A DNA stretch of 64,000 bases from Termitomyces sp. T153 (lineage: Eukaryota > Basidiomycota > Agaricomycetes > Agaricales > Lyophyllaceae). Position 1 is the first letter of the stretch. Each line of letters starts with the position of its first letter. The stretch lies in assembly GCA_018296165.2 (NCBI GenBank), contig JACKQL020000020.1:496001-560000 (forward strand). Reading direction: 5' to 3'. The notes below the pieces were generated by a model. That model was not told the origin of the DNA, made no database searches, and was given only the letters and a program-made list of their open reading frames with translations. Positions 12,640-23,800 of this stretch are shown here, piece after piece. The position numbers were made by a program, and so were the translations under genes.

Positions 12640-12880
12640 AGCTTTGACTCATAATGTGTCTCCACGTGCCGTCAAAAACACTTCTGCTTATTCTCTGTAT
12701 AGACAAGGATTCTGTGAGTATGATCAACGCCCGATATGAAACATCATGAGCATTCGCAATAAGCAACTGGAGCTCCGGCAAACGTAGTACTCCGCTTGTC
12801 ATATAATTATCCAGATCCCAGCATACTTAAAGCACGCTTCACGCTGGTATTCAGAGCCCAAGTCACCTGAATTCTTAAGA

Positions 12881-14155
12881 ATGACTAACCAACATCTCGT
12901 CTGGCTGATCACTGGTACTTCGTGAGTATATCGAATTATCCTACACCCTGTCTCGTTTTGCTTACGGAGTGTAGGTCTGGTCTAGGGCGTGAGCTCGTTG
13001 TCGCGGCATTGAAAAGAGGCGACAAAGTCATAGCAACGGCTCGAGCACGCTCCTTGAACAGGCTTGATGATCTCAAGGTCAAGGGTGCCGATATTCTCGA
13101 GCTCGACGTAACGGATACTCTTGAAAATCTGCGCGAGGTGGCTCGAAAGGCTGTTGAACTCCATGGAAGAGTCGACGTTCTTATCAATAATGCCGGTCAG
13201 CGTTAAACTTGACATTTCATTCTCCTAATCTCATATTCGTAAATTCATAGGCTATCTCTTGGTCGGCGCATTGGAAGAAAACACGTATGTCCCTTGCCTC
13301 AACGAATATTCTACTTCCGGAACCTCACTGTCAATATTATCCTATGTAGACCGGAAGAGACATTCGATGAGTTCAAGTAAGCTCAACTTGCAAGGTTATA
13401 ACGAGGTTTGTTCTGAGAATTATCCAGCACGAATGTTCTTGGCGCACTCAATGTCACTCGTGCGTTCTTACCATATATGCGTGAAAGACGAGCCGGCACT
13501 ATCCTGTTCCTTGGCTCTTTGCGTGGATGGGGGTAATTCTGTTCTCTCTTTATAAACACATCTTGATTTGAAGCTTACTTCCGATGTCAGCGCTTTCCCG
13601 AACGCCGGAATATACACCGCTACGAAATTCGCTCTCCGTGGTATGTATATCATTTGATCTAATCATCCAATGCATTTGTGGACGTCGCTTCATATCCAGG
13701 TCTATCTACAACGCTCCATGCTGAGATCTCCCCGCTTGGCCTGCGGAGTATCTGCGCCGAGTTTGGATATTTCCGCACACCGATCCTTGCAGCTGCGCGC
13801 CATGTACCTAACGAGGTCCGGATTCCTGATTACGGGCCGGTAACTGATGCAGATAACGCTTTTATGGAACGTATGTTCACTGAAATTCGTATAAGGTCTT
13901 TTCGACTCGTACTTAACTTGCTACATAGAGTATGATGGTGTACAACTTGGTGATCCCGTCAAGGGGGTTGAACTTATTGTCGATGTAGTGAGGGGGGAAG
14001 GTGTTGCACGTGGTAAACAATTCCCAACTGTTTTAGCCGTCGGGAGTGATTGTTACAACATTGCGAAGACGGAATCGGAGAATACATTGATGCGTCTTGA
14101 AGACTGGAAGGATGTTTCGTGCAGCACCGACTATATAAATTCTAGTTTGCTGTAG
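12881..14155 (+). CDS. Short-chain dehydrogenase/reductase (classical SDR)
   Basis: Eight exons join in frame: 12881-12921, 12975-13195, 13251-13284, 13350-13376, 13428-13532, 13591-13640, 13700-13870 and 13929-14155, giving 291 residues. Visible SDR motifs are the cofactor-binding TGTSSGLGRE near residue 11, DVTD, the structural NNAG, a catalytic Ser region (LFLGS) and the active-site YTATK, followed by an HAEISPLGLRS stretch common in fungal NAD(P)-dependent oxidoreductases of this class. The substrate cannot be told from sequence. ATG at 12881 is the first Met in frame and places the Rossmann motif at the usual N-terminal position. A MITE lies in the promoter region. No stop or frameshift was found. 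Confidence 0.88.
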
Positions 14156-14438
14156 GATAGTATACTCACTCCCTTATTATATTTTTTCCCTTTCTCTTCT
14201 CTTTCAAAGGCATTCAAGGCTTTTCCGAATATGAAGTGAAGCTTCAAACTTTCCAACCACTCATCAGCATTATGGAGATAATCAGGCAAACGGGCTTCCG
14301 GATCCGGACTTGCCGAAAGTTGCTTCCCGAAACAACTACATATGCTCATTCAACTGCCATGTCGACATCACACGCCTCTCCGGGTACTCACGCAACTCAT
14401 TTTACAAGTCAACTTGGATAGCACGAATACAGTGCGCC

Positions 14439-15134
14439 ATGTCGGCTGCTCGTCACCCCCTGTAAGTTTCTTGTTCGCTTTCCCTTTTCCATGTACCCAC
14501 TGGCGTTACAGCACTACCATATTTCTCCTGCACATTGCACTGGAAGCTCCGATTGCTATTCAGGGCGTGTGGTCACCTGCAGGGCTACCCTTCATCCAGC
14601 TTAATAACACCACTCTGGTGATAACGAAGGTATCTACATGGCTGGTTTCTGCCATGCATTCTATTTCCATTCCGATCGCCTATGTATTGTTCAGCTTTAC
14701 TCGGCATTGGTTTTGGCGTCGTGCATTACATCTCTCCTTTGCTTCACCCTCCCTGGTTTGTCCTCCGAGTCGCTACCATTCTGTGCCCACCCAGTTGACC
14801 ATCAACACAGAATTTCTCCCCGGGAAACGCGCTTTAGCAATCGGATTATGCGTATACCACACAACGGCCTCCACGATCCTCTTTCAGTCTCCACGGTTCA
14901 TCCCGCACACCTTCGGGCCTCTTTTCGAGACGTACGTTTTCCCAAATTTCTGACTATGTTTTTGTAGGCTGGCAGCATGTTGATTTTGATGTTTTTGGTG
15001 ATTCGTGCAGGTACAAGGTGACGCCGGAGATTGTGTGGGGTGTGTTGCATGGATTGGTTGGGCTGGGTATGGTCGTGTGGTGGCAGGTTACGCTGCCGTT
15101 GACTGCGGCAGCCCGGGCGGCGGCGGGGAAGTGA
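14439..15134 (+). CDS. Small multi-pass membrane protein, function unknown
   Basis: Five exons keep frame: 14439-14461, 14512-14629, 14695-14755, 14811-14931 and 15011-15134, giving 148 residues from MSAARHPL. Four hydrophobic stretches are visible: TIFLLHIALEAPIAIQGVW, YSALVLASCITSLLCFTL, RALAIGLCVYHTTASTIL and VWGVLHGLVGLGMVVWW. No signal peptide is separate from the first helix. I do not recognise the family by name. The tidy splice structure and all-helix layout argue for a real gene. It follows the SDR gene on the same strand with about 280 bp between. Confidence 0.7.
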
Positions 15135-15329
15135 TCTAATGTGTGTTTTGGGCGTTGGATTGTGCGTAAAGAACTAGGGCGATTGGATTATGTCTCACGT
15201 GCGGCAATCTTTGCGGCCCAGTCAATATTGATCACGGAAAACCCTGTTGTACCCGCCAATATGTATTTGTGTGGTTCATTGGCTGCGTACTTGTATCTAA
15301 CAGATAAATTGGTCAGATAATGCGGGTTT

Positions 15330-17060
15330 ACCGTACATTCACTACTTATACATTGGCAGATCCCTCTGAACTCAGCGGCAGAGCGCGCCACTCCCATATG
15401 GGTCCATTGAGTTGATCGATTAATGTTCATTCGGACAGCTTGAAAGTATAGTTATATGATCTCTGGTTCTGTTCTGGCCCGACAAAGGGCGAAACCTCAG
15501 CGGGTGTAAGGAAATCATCAATCATATGATCTCCGAAGTAAGTATGCAGACAACTATGGAGGGAATGGAGATCTTCTCTCTTCGTGTTCTTCACACAGTG
15601 TACATTCGGTGTACTTATTACCTGAACTCAGTTGTAGAGTGTCTGGATCCACGATGTTGAGGTCTCTGAGGCTGGTTTTCCGAACCGACCAGAAGTTCAT
15701 GAGATGCTGCTGTCCACAGTGTCACAACTGACTATTTTCTAGTTTTTTTGGATGATTTGTTGGTTGATATTCATTTTCGCTTGTATGTATTGGAAGTGTG
15801 CCATGGTCAGTATGTGTATATTGTAAATCTGTCAGTGCTCAATGCTTTACCATGTGTCACGGTCATTGTCGTCAGTCAATGCAGGATGAAAATGTGATTC
15901 ATTTGAGGTCTGTATACGTATATACTGCTAGGTCTCTCTAAACTCAGCAGTAGAGTGGGCTACAGGTTTCATTGTATAGCTCCGTTAAGTTAACTTTGTG
16001 TGGTGACTTTGCTCGAAGCTAGCGGTCATTCAGATACTTCTCAAGAATCTTCGTACTATCAGGCCATGGAGGACGGAGATCTGTTCGTTACCCTGTCGAC
16101 CCTGAAGATAGGAATTTATAATTGGTGACTATTTGTCTTCCATGGGCATGCATTCGACTGAACCATATAATATCTACATTCCAAATGTCAGGATTGTCAG
16201 GTATTACTAGCAGCTTTCAGAAAGAGACTAACTGGCGACTTCGACTTGTTGTTACAAGTACTGGCAGTACAACATGCAGCCAAAAACCTGCGGGTGCACC
16301 CATTTTTACCTCGTGGGACACAGTAACGACTAGTGAAGAGGATGGGATCAAAGATGGTTCGAAAGCAAACAGTAAAGGCATACGTTGATGGGTCCAGCCC
16401 ATGCAGGGCAGCGCGTGATATGAGTTCGTTAACGCTCACAGCACGGGTTTGCCAAATCGTGGACTAAGTACATTGGAGAGTAACGCTTCAAATGGACAAA
16501 GCTGTACTTACAGACGGATCGACACAACATTGCTGTTGGATGAGTGGGCATTCTTTTAGAGGTACGGTCGGGATCACAGCGGATACAAACATAGTGGACA
16601 CCAGTGCGACCAACAAAAACTTGGCAAGGTTGCGTTGGGAAAACATCTTTGTATAGACAGATTTCAACTAGGCTTGGGGAGTGAGACTTTGAAATCCTGA
16701 GGATGTTAAAGGACCAGCCATTTACGGCTTTATACGAATTTTCTATTACTGTTGCCCCGGTTGGGGTGAAGCCGAAATTTTTTCCAGTTTGTGGCGTTTC
16801 ACGTCATCGCTACACGGATGGTTCTCGTACATTGGTATCATTGTTTGATGTTACCTTAGGCTTATTTCGGTCTGACTATTACCAAAAAGTCACACCAAAA
16901 ACCTCTGCTGGCTGTTTACGTTTGCTAGATTCCACCTGTCAGCTACTTCCTGTTCCGAGATCGAGATCGAGGTTGAATCTTGATCAAAAATTGAACCATG
17001 TAGTTGCAACACCGGAAAACGTTACACGTAGACCGAAGTGCATGTCCTTATCAATGACGG
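15330..17060. repeat. Dispersed repeat family, copy B
   Basis: Collinear with copy A (240-1830) over nearly the whole length, including two tRNA-like heads (about 15358-15395 and 15928-15965), the T-rich block near 15730 and the 3' block at 16700-16880. CpG is present at normal levels. The repeat ends abruptly where the 18S/ITS1 fragment and the CpG-poor block begin. It contains the only intact version of the embedded cysteine-rich gene. Confidence 0.65.
16197..16646 (-). CDS. Hydrophobin-like small secreted cysteine-rich protein (repeat copy B)
   Basis: Two exons (16512-16646 and 16197-16463) joined at a GTAAGT...TTAG intron give an uninterrupted 133-residue protein. Residues 1-23 form a signal peptide (KFLLVALVSTMFVSA). 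Cysteines fall at 33, 40, 41, 78, 93, 101, 109, 110 and 115, so the order is C-x6-CC, a spaced Cys, then C-x7-CC. This is close to the eight-cysteine class I hydrophobin plan, but C5-CC spacing is one longer than usual and the last Cys is only four residues after the pair. It may be a diverged hydrophobin or another cysteine-rich secreted protein. Whether it is expressed cannot be judged; copies A and C are broken. Confidence 0.45.
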
Positions 17061-17066
17061 TTGTTT

Positions 17067-17130
17067 GCCAATTTGGTCATTTAGAGGAAGTCACAAGTTT
17101 TCTGTAGGTGAACCTGTGGAAGGATCATTA
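17067..17130 (+). rRNA. 3' end of 18S rRNA, decayed fragment
   Basis: The segment from TTGGTCATTTAGAGGAAG to the terminal GGATCATTA follows the universally conserved 3' end of fungal 18S rRNA. About 10 bases are missing after AGGAAGT. Two CG sites of the canonical sequence read TG here (CCGTAGG is CTGTAGG; CTGCGGAAG is CTGTGGAAG). Only the last about 60 bases are present, so it cannot be a functional rRNA gene. Confidence 0.85.
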
Positions 17131-17250
17131 TTGAATTTTAAACCCTGGTTGGGTTGTTGCTGGCCTTTAGGGGCATGTGCATGCCTGCCATAGTTTTCAA
17201 CCATCTGTGCACCTTTTGTAGACTTGAATAACTCTCAATGTTCAGACAAG
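17131..17250 (+). other. ITS1 fragment continuing from the 18S end
   Basis: Directly after the 18S terminus the sequence starts TTGAATTTTAAACC and has TGGTTGGGTTGTTGCTGG, GCATGTGCATGCCTGCC and CTGTGCACCTTTTGTAGAC, which are conserved blocks of agaricomycete ITS1. One expected GCACGCCTG is GCATGCCTG, again CG to TG. Similarity fades after about 17250 and no 5.8S sequence was found. Confidence 0.75.
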
Positions 17251-18060
17251 TTAGTATGGGCTGCTGCTGTGCACAGCATGTCTGAGATCTAGGGTGTTGG
17301 TAGCAACAAATTATATATGTGCATAATACATTTGTGTTTGATATCTTAAGATGCACAAGAGAATTATTTATATGTGACTTTATGTCATTCATCCAATCAA
17401 TGTAAATTAAGAGTGTACCCCTCACAATGGCCAAGTATTACAGTCTCCTATAGAAAAATTGCAACAACTATAAGATCTGCAGGTCCACTTGTAAATGTAT
17501 GCTGCTAATTTGCTCAAAGGATGTGCATTGAAGGTAGTTGCAGAGATTTTTGACAGGTGTACCAAAGGGCAGCCATTGTACTTTGACTGAGGACATCATT
17601 AAAATAAGTTTATGGTGTCCATTTATATGGCAAGCAGTATGGATTCCCAATAGTTTATCTAATCACATAGAACATGTGTACATGACCACAGTTGCAGTTC
17701 CATTGCCCCTGATAGACAGGTCAAGTGTGTGTACAGTATGTAAGGGGACCAGTTTTGGGCCATCCCACCCTCACCTAACTTAGTCTGTGGGGATTGAGCT
17801 GGCCTCCACACTGCCTGGCCCCTTCTTACTCCCTCACCATCTTGGCTCCTAGGCCTAATGGGTATATCATACCTGACACATGGTATATTATTGTTGATCA
17901 TTGATTCTTCTACTACTGGGCCTGATTAGTCAATAGTTCATGGTCATTGGCCTCTGCTTTGTCATTAGATTGTAGTCAGCAGCCTCCAACTTAGTCATAG
18001 GTACTTAGTCATCTAGTAGCCTTGTAGTATATAGGCAGACCTGGGAATAGGATATCCCCT
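17250..18060. other. CpG-poor DNA between rDNA fragment and gypsy element
   Basis: No gene or terminal repeat is recognised. CG dinucleotides are almost absent. It may hold further diverged spacer or transposon sequence. Confidence 0.4.
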
Positions 18061-18062
18061 GT

Positions 18063-21000
18063 CTAAACAATAACATTGCTTCCAGGTTTCTTCACTAGCA
18101 TAACTGTAAGCTTGGCCAGTAGAGCATGGATAGCAAAGAGTTTTGGCTTGAGGAGGACAATGTTGTCATTATCCCCTGCCCCCATGCCATGGTCAGCCTG
18201 CCTGGACAATGCATCTGGTTTGCCCATGCTCCACCCTGGCTTGTGATGCAGTGAGAAGTCAAAATTGGCCAGATACAAGGACCACTGAGCTTGGCATCAA
18301 TTCAGCTTCTTAGCCATGTGGAAGTACTTGAGGTTCTTGTGGTCCATCCAGACCTCAAACTTATGCCATGCACCTCAAGAAAATGCCACCATTCTTCAAA
18401 GGACCAAATAATGGCAAGCATCACCTTGTCATGGATCTTGTAGTTCTGTTCTACTGCATTAAGGCTCTTGGAGTAGAAGGCTACTGGATGCCACTTGCCA
18501 TCCTCCTTCAAAGCTATCTGCTTCAACACAGAAGGGAGAGTCATCATCTGGGAACAGGAGGACAGGTGTTGAGGTAACAGCTTGTTTGAGGGCATCAAAG
18601 GCAGCTTGCTGTGGGGGCTCCCATTTGCCATGCTGCATTCTTGCCTGTGAGGTTAAAGAGGGGACATGCATGGTGGGAGAAATACTGTATGAACCTCTAG
18701 TAGAAGTTGACAAACCCCAGAAAGGCCTGTACTTCCTTCTTGTTTGTTGGCTCAGGACACTCCACTACACCTGCCACCTTAATGGGGTCCATCTTGGCCA
18801 TCCTATGTGAGATGATCAATCCTGGATACTCCACCTTAGTCTGCTCAAATTCACAATTCTCAGGCTTTAAATAGAGCTGGTATTGGCAGAGGCATTCCAA
18901 GATAATGTGCATAACTCAGCAATGCTCCTCCAAGGTTTTAGTGTAAATGAGGATATCATCAAGATACATGCAAACAACACCTTCTGCAATCAGGTCACAG
19001 AAGATGTCATTCATCATAGTCTGGAAAGTGGCTGGGCTGTTTGTGAGGCCAAAGAACATCACCAGAGGTTCAAAGAGTCCACAATTGGTTCAGAATGCTG
19101 CCTTCCACTCATCTCCCTCCTTGATGCACAATTTGTTGTAGCCCCAATGGATGTCCAACTTGGTGAAGTAGCATACCTCAAAGGTTGTTGATGAGTTCTG
19201 AGATGAGTGTCAAAGGATAGCAATTCTTCACTGTTATTGCATTCAAGACTCAATAGTCCTGAACCAGACAAAGAGACCCATCTTTCTTCTTAATGAAAAA
19301 GACTGGGGAGGCCATTGGGGACTTAGAGGGTCATATTCATCCAGAGCTAAGATTCTCCTGTAAGAATGCATCCAGCTCATCCTGCTCATGGGGTGCAAGA
19401 GGATAGACTTTGCAGCTGAAAGGTTTGGCATCTGGTATCAGCTCAATTGCATGATTCCACTGCTTACTCTCTGGGAGTGAGTCAAAGGATGCCTTGGAAA
19501 ATATGTCCTCAAAATTGTGGAGGTGATCAGGAACTGTGCTACAAAAAGGCTTGAGCTGGGAGTTTGCCACAAATGCTTCAGCCAGACATTGAGAAGTGGT
19601 CTGACTGGCCCAAATCTCTGCTACTGTAGGAGGGGGGCAGAGGATTGTAGCACAGATCCTATCACCTACCTCAATAGTTTTGTGTGGAGACTTTGGGTCT
19701 GGAGTGCTGGTGGATTCTCCTTTGCCTTCCTCTTCCTCTTAAGGTTCACACCCAGCATCTCAGACATCCTTGTAGAGGGCCTCTCTAGGAGGGAATGCCA
19801 AAGGGGGGGGGATTCAGGAGGTCAAGATCAGCATAAGGGAGATGCCCCACATAACAGGTGCACATGGCAGCATGCTTGGAAACCTTTGCTCTATGCTCCT
19901 TACAGGCTTCTTCAGCACAAGTTGTGCAACAATGAGGGCAGTGGCTCATCTTCACCTCACCTTTTGTTCAGTCAATTTCAGGGTTGTGTTCACATAGCCA
20001 GGTGAACCCCAAGTTCATGCCTTGCTTCCTCAAACTAGTGACAGGAAAAGTGGCTCACTTGGAGTGGTCTTTGTAATGGAGGACTAGGTCCACTACCAAG
20101 CAAATAGAGCCAGCTTCATTGAGCATATCATCAACATTGTACACAGGAATAGGATGAGCTAGGGGGAGAGTGGTAAGACAATGTTGTTGCACATAGTCTG
20201 TGTTGAGGAAGAGGCCTGTTGTGCCACTGTCAAGCAGGGTGACCACACTTTGGGTCTGCTGAGTGTCTGTCATCTCAATTTCTACCTGGAGCTTCAGAGA
20301 GTTGGCAGAAGGGGTAGAAGCAACAATGTAACAATGAGGGAGATAGTGTTCCCATACAGGAATCCAGAGGTGTGAGTTAGGAGGTGTGTCTCCAGCAGAG
20401 ACTTTAGCTGGGGAGGGGGTTTATACATCTGAGGAGGGGCTTATTATTTTAGGCACAGTATCAAGAGCAGCAACAGATATATTTGATTCTATGGACAGGG
20501 GAGCAAAAAGATTAGCACTAGGCAATGGTGGTGTATGGTTCATCCATTGCCCTTTTAAAATCCTCCTCTAACTCTGCAGGAACCTCCAATACATTGGCTG
20601 CCTCATTGGAGTGGACAGCTATAGGTGCATTGGGAGAGGGGGTTCCCATTGCATCCCTTGCTGCTAGGAGTTGGACAAGCAGCTCTTCTTGCTCTGATGC
20701 AGACAGGTAGCAGACTTCTAGCCCTTGATGACAGTGGTGGGCAAAGTGACCTGCCTTTCTGCAGCATTAACACAACAGGGGGGTAGAGGATTGCTGTTGA
20801 GAGGCATCAACATCCATTGGGACTCCTTGGGGTAGGGAGCACAAGGAAGCAACATGGGATGGAAGGGGAAGAGTTGTACCTGCTTGTGGGGCTGCTAGAG
20901 CAGGCATGGAAGGGAGAGCTTGGGGGGTGAACTTGCCATGAGAGAGAGAAAACATTGAGGGTTGCATCCACCACAGCTCATGTTGCAGTTCCATCCACTG

Positions 21001-21660
21001 CCACTGCTCATGTGCCACTTTTTACCAGGTATTTACATGCTCATCATCTGGGTGCCCCTCCACCATATCATCAATACAATTCATGAGGGAGTGGTGGAGT
21101 CCATCACAGAAGGTGAGGCAGAGTTGCAGACCACCTGGATAGCCAGCCTGTTCAACTAAGGCATGGAAGAGTCAATGTACTCATCCAGTAACCACTTCCC
21201 TTGACCATAATGGGTTCAGTTTTGAGGGGAAAGAGCTGTGGTCTTGGTGGGGCCAAGGGGAAAGAACTCAGCTCAGAACTCCTTCTCAAACTCCATCCAG
21301 CCAGAAAAACTCTCAACTCCTCCAGAGCATCGAAAAATGCACAGTGCATAGGTCAAGGCTTGGCCTGCTTTCATGTAGGAGAGGACCCAGGCAATTTTCA
21401 AGGCAGCAGAGGCAAAGGCTTCACCACTCAACTGGATATAAGTGATGCAAGACTGGAGGAATGTTCCCCAACTCTATGGTCCCCATCAAATATGTCAGGG
21501 AGTGCAGGGCAAGGAAGTTTGGAGTGGGGTGCTAAAACCTCCAAGCTAGGTGCAGAAGAGAACCTTGCTGCAGCTGCTGGGGGTCCAGATGGAGGAGTAA
21601 GAGCAAGGGGGAGATGTTCTAGGAGGGCCTGGAGGGAGAGGGACACTGCTTTAGTGGTTT
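18063..21660 (-). mobile_element. Decayed Ty3/gypsy retrotransposon (gag-PR-RT-RH), integrase missing
   Basis: On the minus strand the order is gag-like pieces (about 20770-21650), an aspartic protease motif LLDSGTTGLFLN (20055-20273), the reverse-transcriptase N-terminal part (DAKPFSCKVYPLAPHEQDELD, 19337-19570), the catalytic [10 protein letters not shown] (about 18940-18970), LKPENCEFEQTKVEYPG and VQAFLGFVNFY (18697-18912), and RNase H (HPVAFYSKSL, FSLHHKPGWSMGKPDALSRQ, 18063-18713). Domains lie in several frames, so it is dead. No chromodomain or integrase follows RNase H; the element is cut off at about 18060. CpG is nearly absent throughout. Confidence 0.85.
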
Positions 21661-22500
21661 GATGGAGCTCAGAGAGTTCAGCAGTGTGAGAGGTAAGGGA
21701 GGCTTGAGTAAGTTGAACTTATGTCTCCAGGGACAGAAAACAATTCCAGGCATTGTCCTGGGGGCTTGAAGCATCAGGAGGAGGTGCTGGAGGGGTTGGC
21801 TGGGTCATAGGAAGAGCACAGGGGCACTGAGACACTGGTGGGGGAGAGATCTTTTGAGGAACTAAGTAGAAGCTCAAGTAACTGAAAAGGGGGCTCCCAG
21901 ACTGAATCTAGAGACTTGTTCTGCTGTAAGGGTGACCTCTGGAGGCTGTGGCTCAATCACACAACTGGCAGAGGGAGATCCAAAGTTTATTCAGTATCTA
22001 CAAGAAGTTCTAGAGTTCTAGCTACTCACCTGGCAGAGGGAGATCCAAAGAGAACAAGTCTAAGGATACTCAATGCCAGTGTTCAGAAGATTTACTCTAG
22101 AGCTTCTGGAAAAACACCCAACAACACCAAATCTGGAGTCTGATCAAAAAGCAGAAATCCATTGTAAATGGCCTTGATCTTGGGACTCTCAGCACATGAC
22201 CATGTGCAAATATGACCAAAAAATAGCCCTTAGTCATCAGTACCTGTGGTCCAAAGATGGGAGGCCTACAATGAGTGGTAGGCCAGGAATGCAGGAAACA
22301 ATCCAGGGGTCATGTGAGAGGCCATGTGGAGGGGGCAACACTTGTTGGAATTATGTACAGAGAACCAATGCAGCCTGAGGGCTAAAACTGTGACCAGCAG
22401 ATAGGAAAAGCAAAGGAGAATAAAAGAAAAGCATAAGGAGGGAGAACAGTGATGTGCTCCTATGCTGCCTAGTGCCATGCAGGAAACCTAAAAAGAGAAC
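21660..22500 (-). repeat. Likely 5' leader/LTR-side debris of the gypsy element
   Basis: This region lies upstream of the gag-like sequence of the element. A 21-bp segment (CTGGCAGAGGGAGATCCAAAG) occurs twice, near 21964 and 22030. No full LTR pair could be delimited by eye. Confidence 0.35.
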
Positions 22501-22782
22501 CTAACACTAGTCACTAGATAGGGTAGCTGGCAGTAGGAAGTTAATAAAGAGGGTGAGTCAGTAATTGTTGCAGAAAACAAGAGCTAATGGGTGTGGAGTG
22601 GACAAGAATTAGAAAGAGTCACTATTGCTAGCCTAAGTTGCTAGACAGTAACAAAGGGTCACTAGATGAACAAAGGGGAAGAATGAAGACAAAAGGGTTG
22701 CTAAGAGTGAGCAAACTAAGTGGCAAAAGGGGAATTGGAAAGCAAAAGGGGGAGTGACAATAAAGGATTGGAAGGGGACAAA

Positions 22783-22948
22783 CACAAACTAGTCACTAGC
22801 CATAGTTGCTAGCATTGCTGAGTCAAAATAATGATAAGGGCACCCACAATTGGCACCACACAAAGTTGAAGTCAAGTTGGCAATACTGTTGCTAAGTTGT
22901 TGTTGATAGTGAGTCAAAGAGCAAAATGAAATCTTAAGCTGGTAAGCT

Positions 22949-22992
<44 letters not shown>

Positions 22993-23800
22993 TGGTATTC
23001 TGTTCATTGTATGTGGTCTTTATGTACAGTTGCTGCTAGTGATGGCATCTGCCAAAGTGATTATGATACATACAAGGTGTCAATCTGGTAACCAAGTAAA
23101 AAGTAAGCAAGGTTGATGTAGTGTGTGAAGATAATAAATCGCAAGGAAAGAGCATGTCCAATGTCAATACCTGAAGTGTAAACACTGTTCAAGTATGTTT
23201 GTCAGCTTGACAAGAAAAATGATAAGTAAGAAATTACATGACTGTTAATATATCCATTTTTGGAGGAAAGGCAGTGTTGTTGCCAGGAAAGTTGCTAGTG
23301 ACTGTTGCTAAGAAAGGTCTTGGCCTTCTTGTTCTAGATCCAAAGTCCAGACTCCACATGATTTGGCTTGTGATCAATAAGTCTCATGGTCACTAACATC
23401 CTATGCAGAAGCTATGTTGTTCCAGACCTTGGAGCTAGGCCTCACATGCTGAATATCATGACTTGTGCCATGTCAATATAATCAGCTGCTGTTTAATCAG
23501 GAATGCCAAAAATAGTGCTCAGTGACAAATGGGTCTTATCAACAAGACAGAGGGGGAATGGAACATCCCCTGACAGGCCTAGCAACAGGAGGAAGATGGG
23601 AGAAAGAGTAAGTGAAATTGGTAGGAGTGGGAAAATGAATGCAAACTGATCACTAGCCATAGTCACCAGCATTGCTAAGTCACAGCACACTAAAGAGTAC
23701 CTGCAGTTGGTACCCACACTAAATTGAATATAATGTCATAGATCCAAAGGCTAGATTCCACATGATGAGGCCTGTGATCCAGAAGTCTCATGGTGATGTT
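22783..23800. repeat. Degenerate duplicated LTR-like segments
   Basis: Segment 22783-22875 resembles 23637-23732 (shared CACTAGCCATAGT, AGCATTGCT, CCCACA). Segment 23333-23400 resembles 23738-23797 (AGATCCAAAG, CACATGAT, AAGTCTCATGGT). A third similarity links 23513-23545 with 24688-24720 (AGTGCTCAG, GTGGGTCTTATCA). The pattern suggests nested or repeated LTR remnants; the family is unknown. Confidence 0.45.
22951..22989. repeat. (GA)n microsatellite
   Basis: An uninterrupted GA dinucleotide run of about 19 units within CpG-poor repetitive DNA. Confidence 0.98.

Noticed and set aside
17067..17250. Part of an active rDNA unit
   Set aside because: Only about 60 bases of 18S and part of ITS1 are present, with deletions and CG-to-TG changes, and no 5.8S follows.
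22951..22989. CRISPR or other array
   Set aside because: It is a simple GA dinucleotide repeat; CRISPR arrays are not expected in a fungal nuclear genome.
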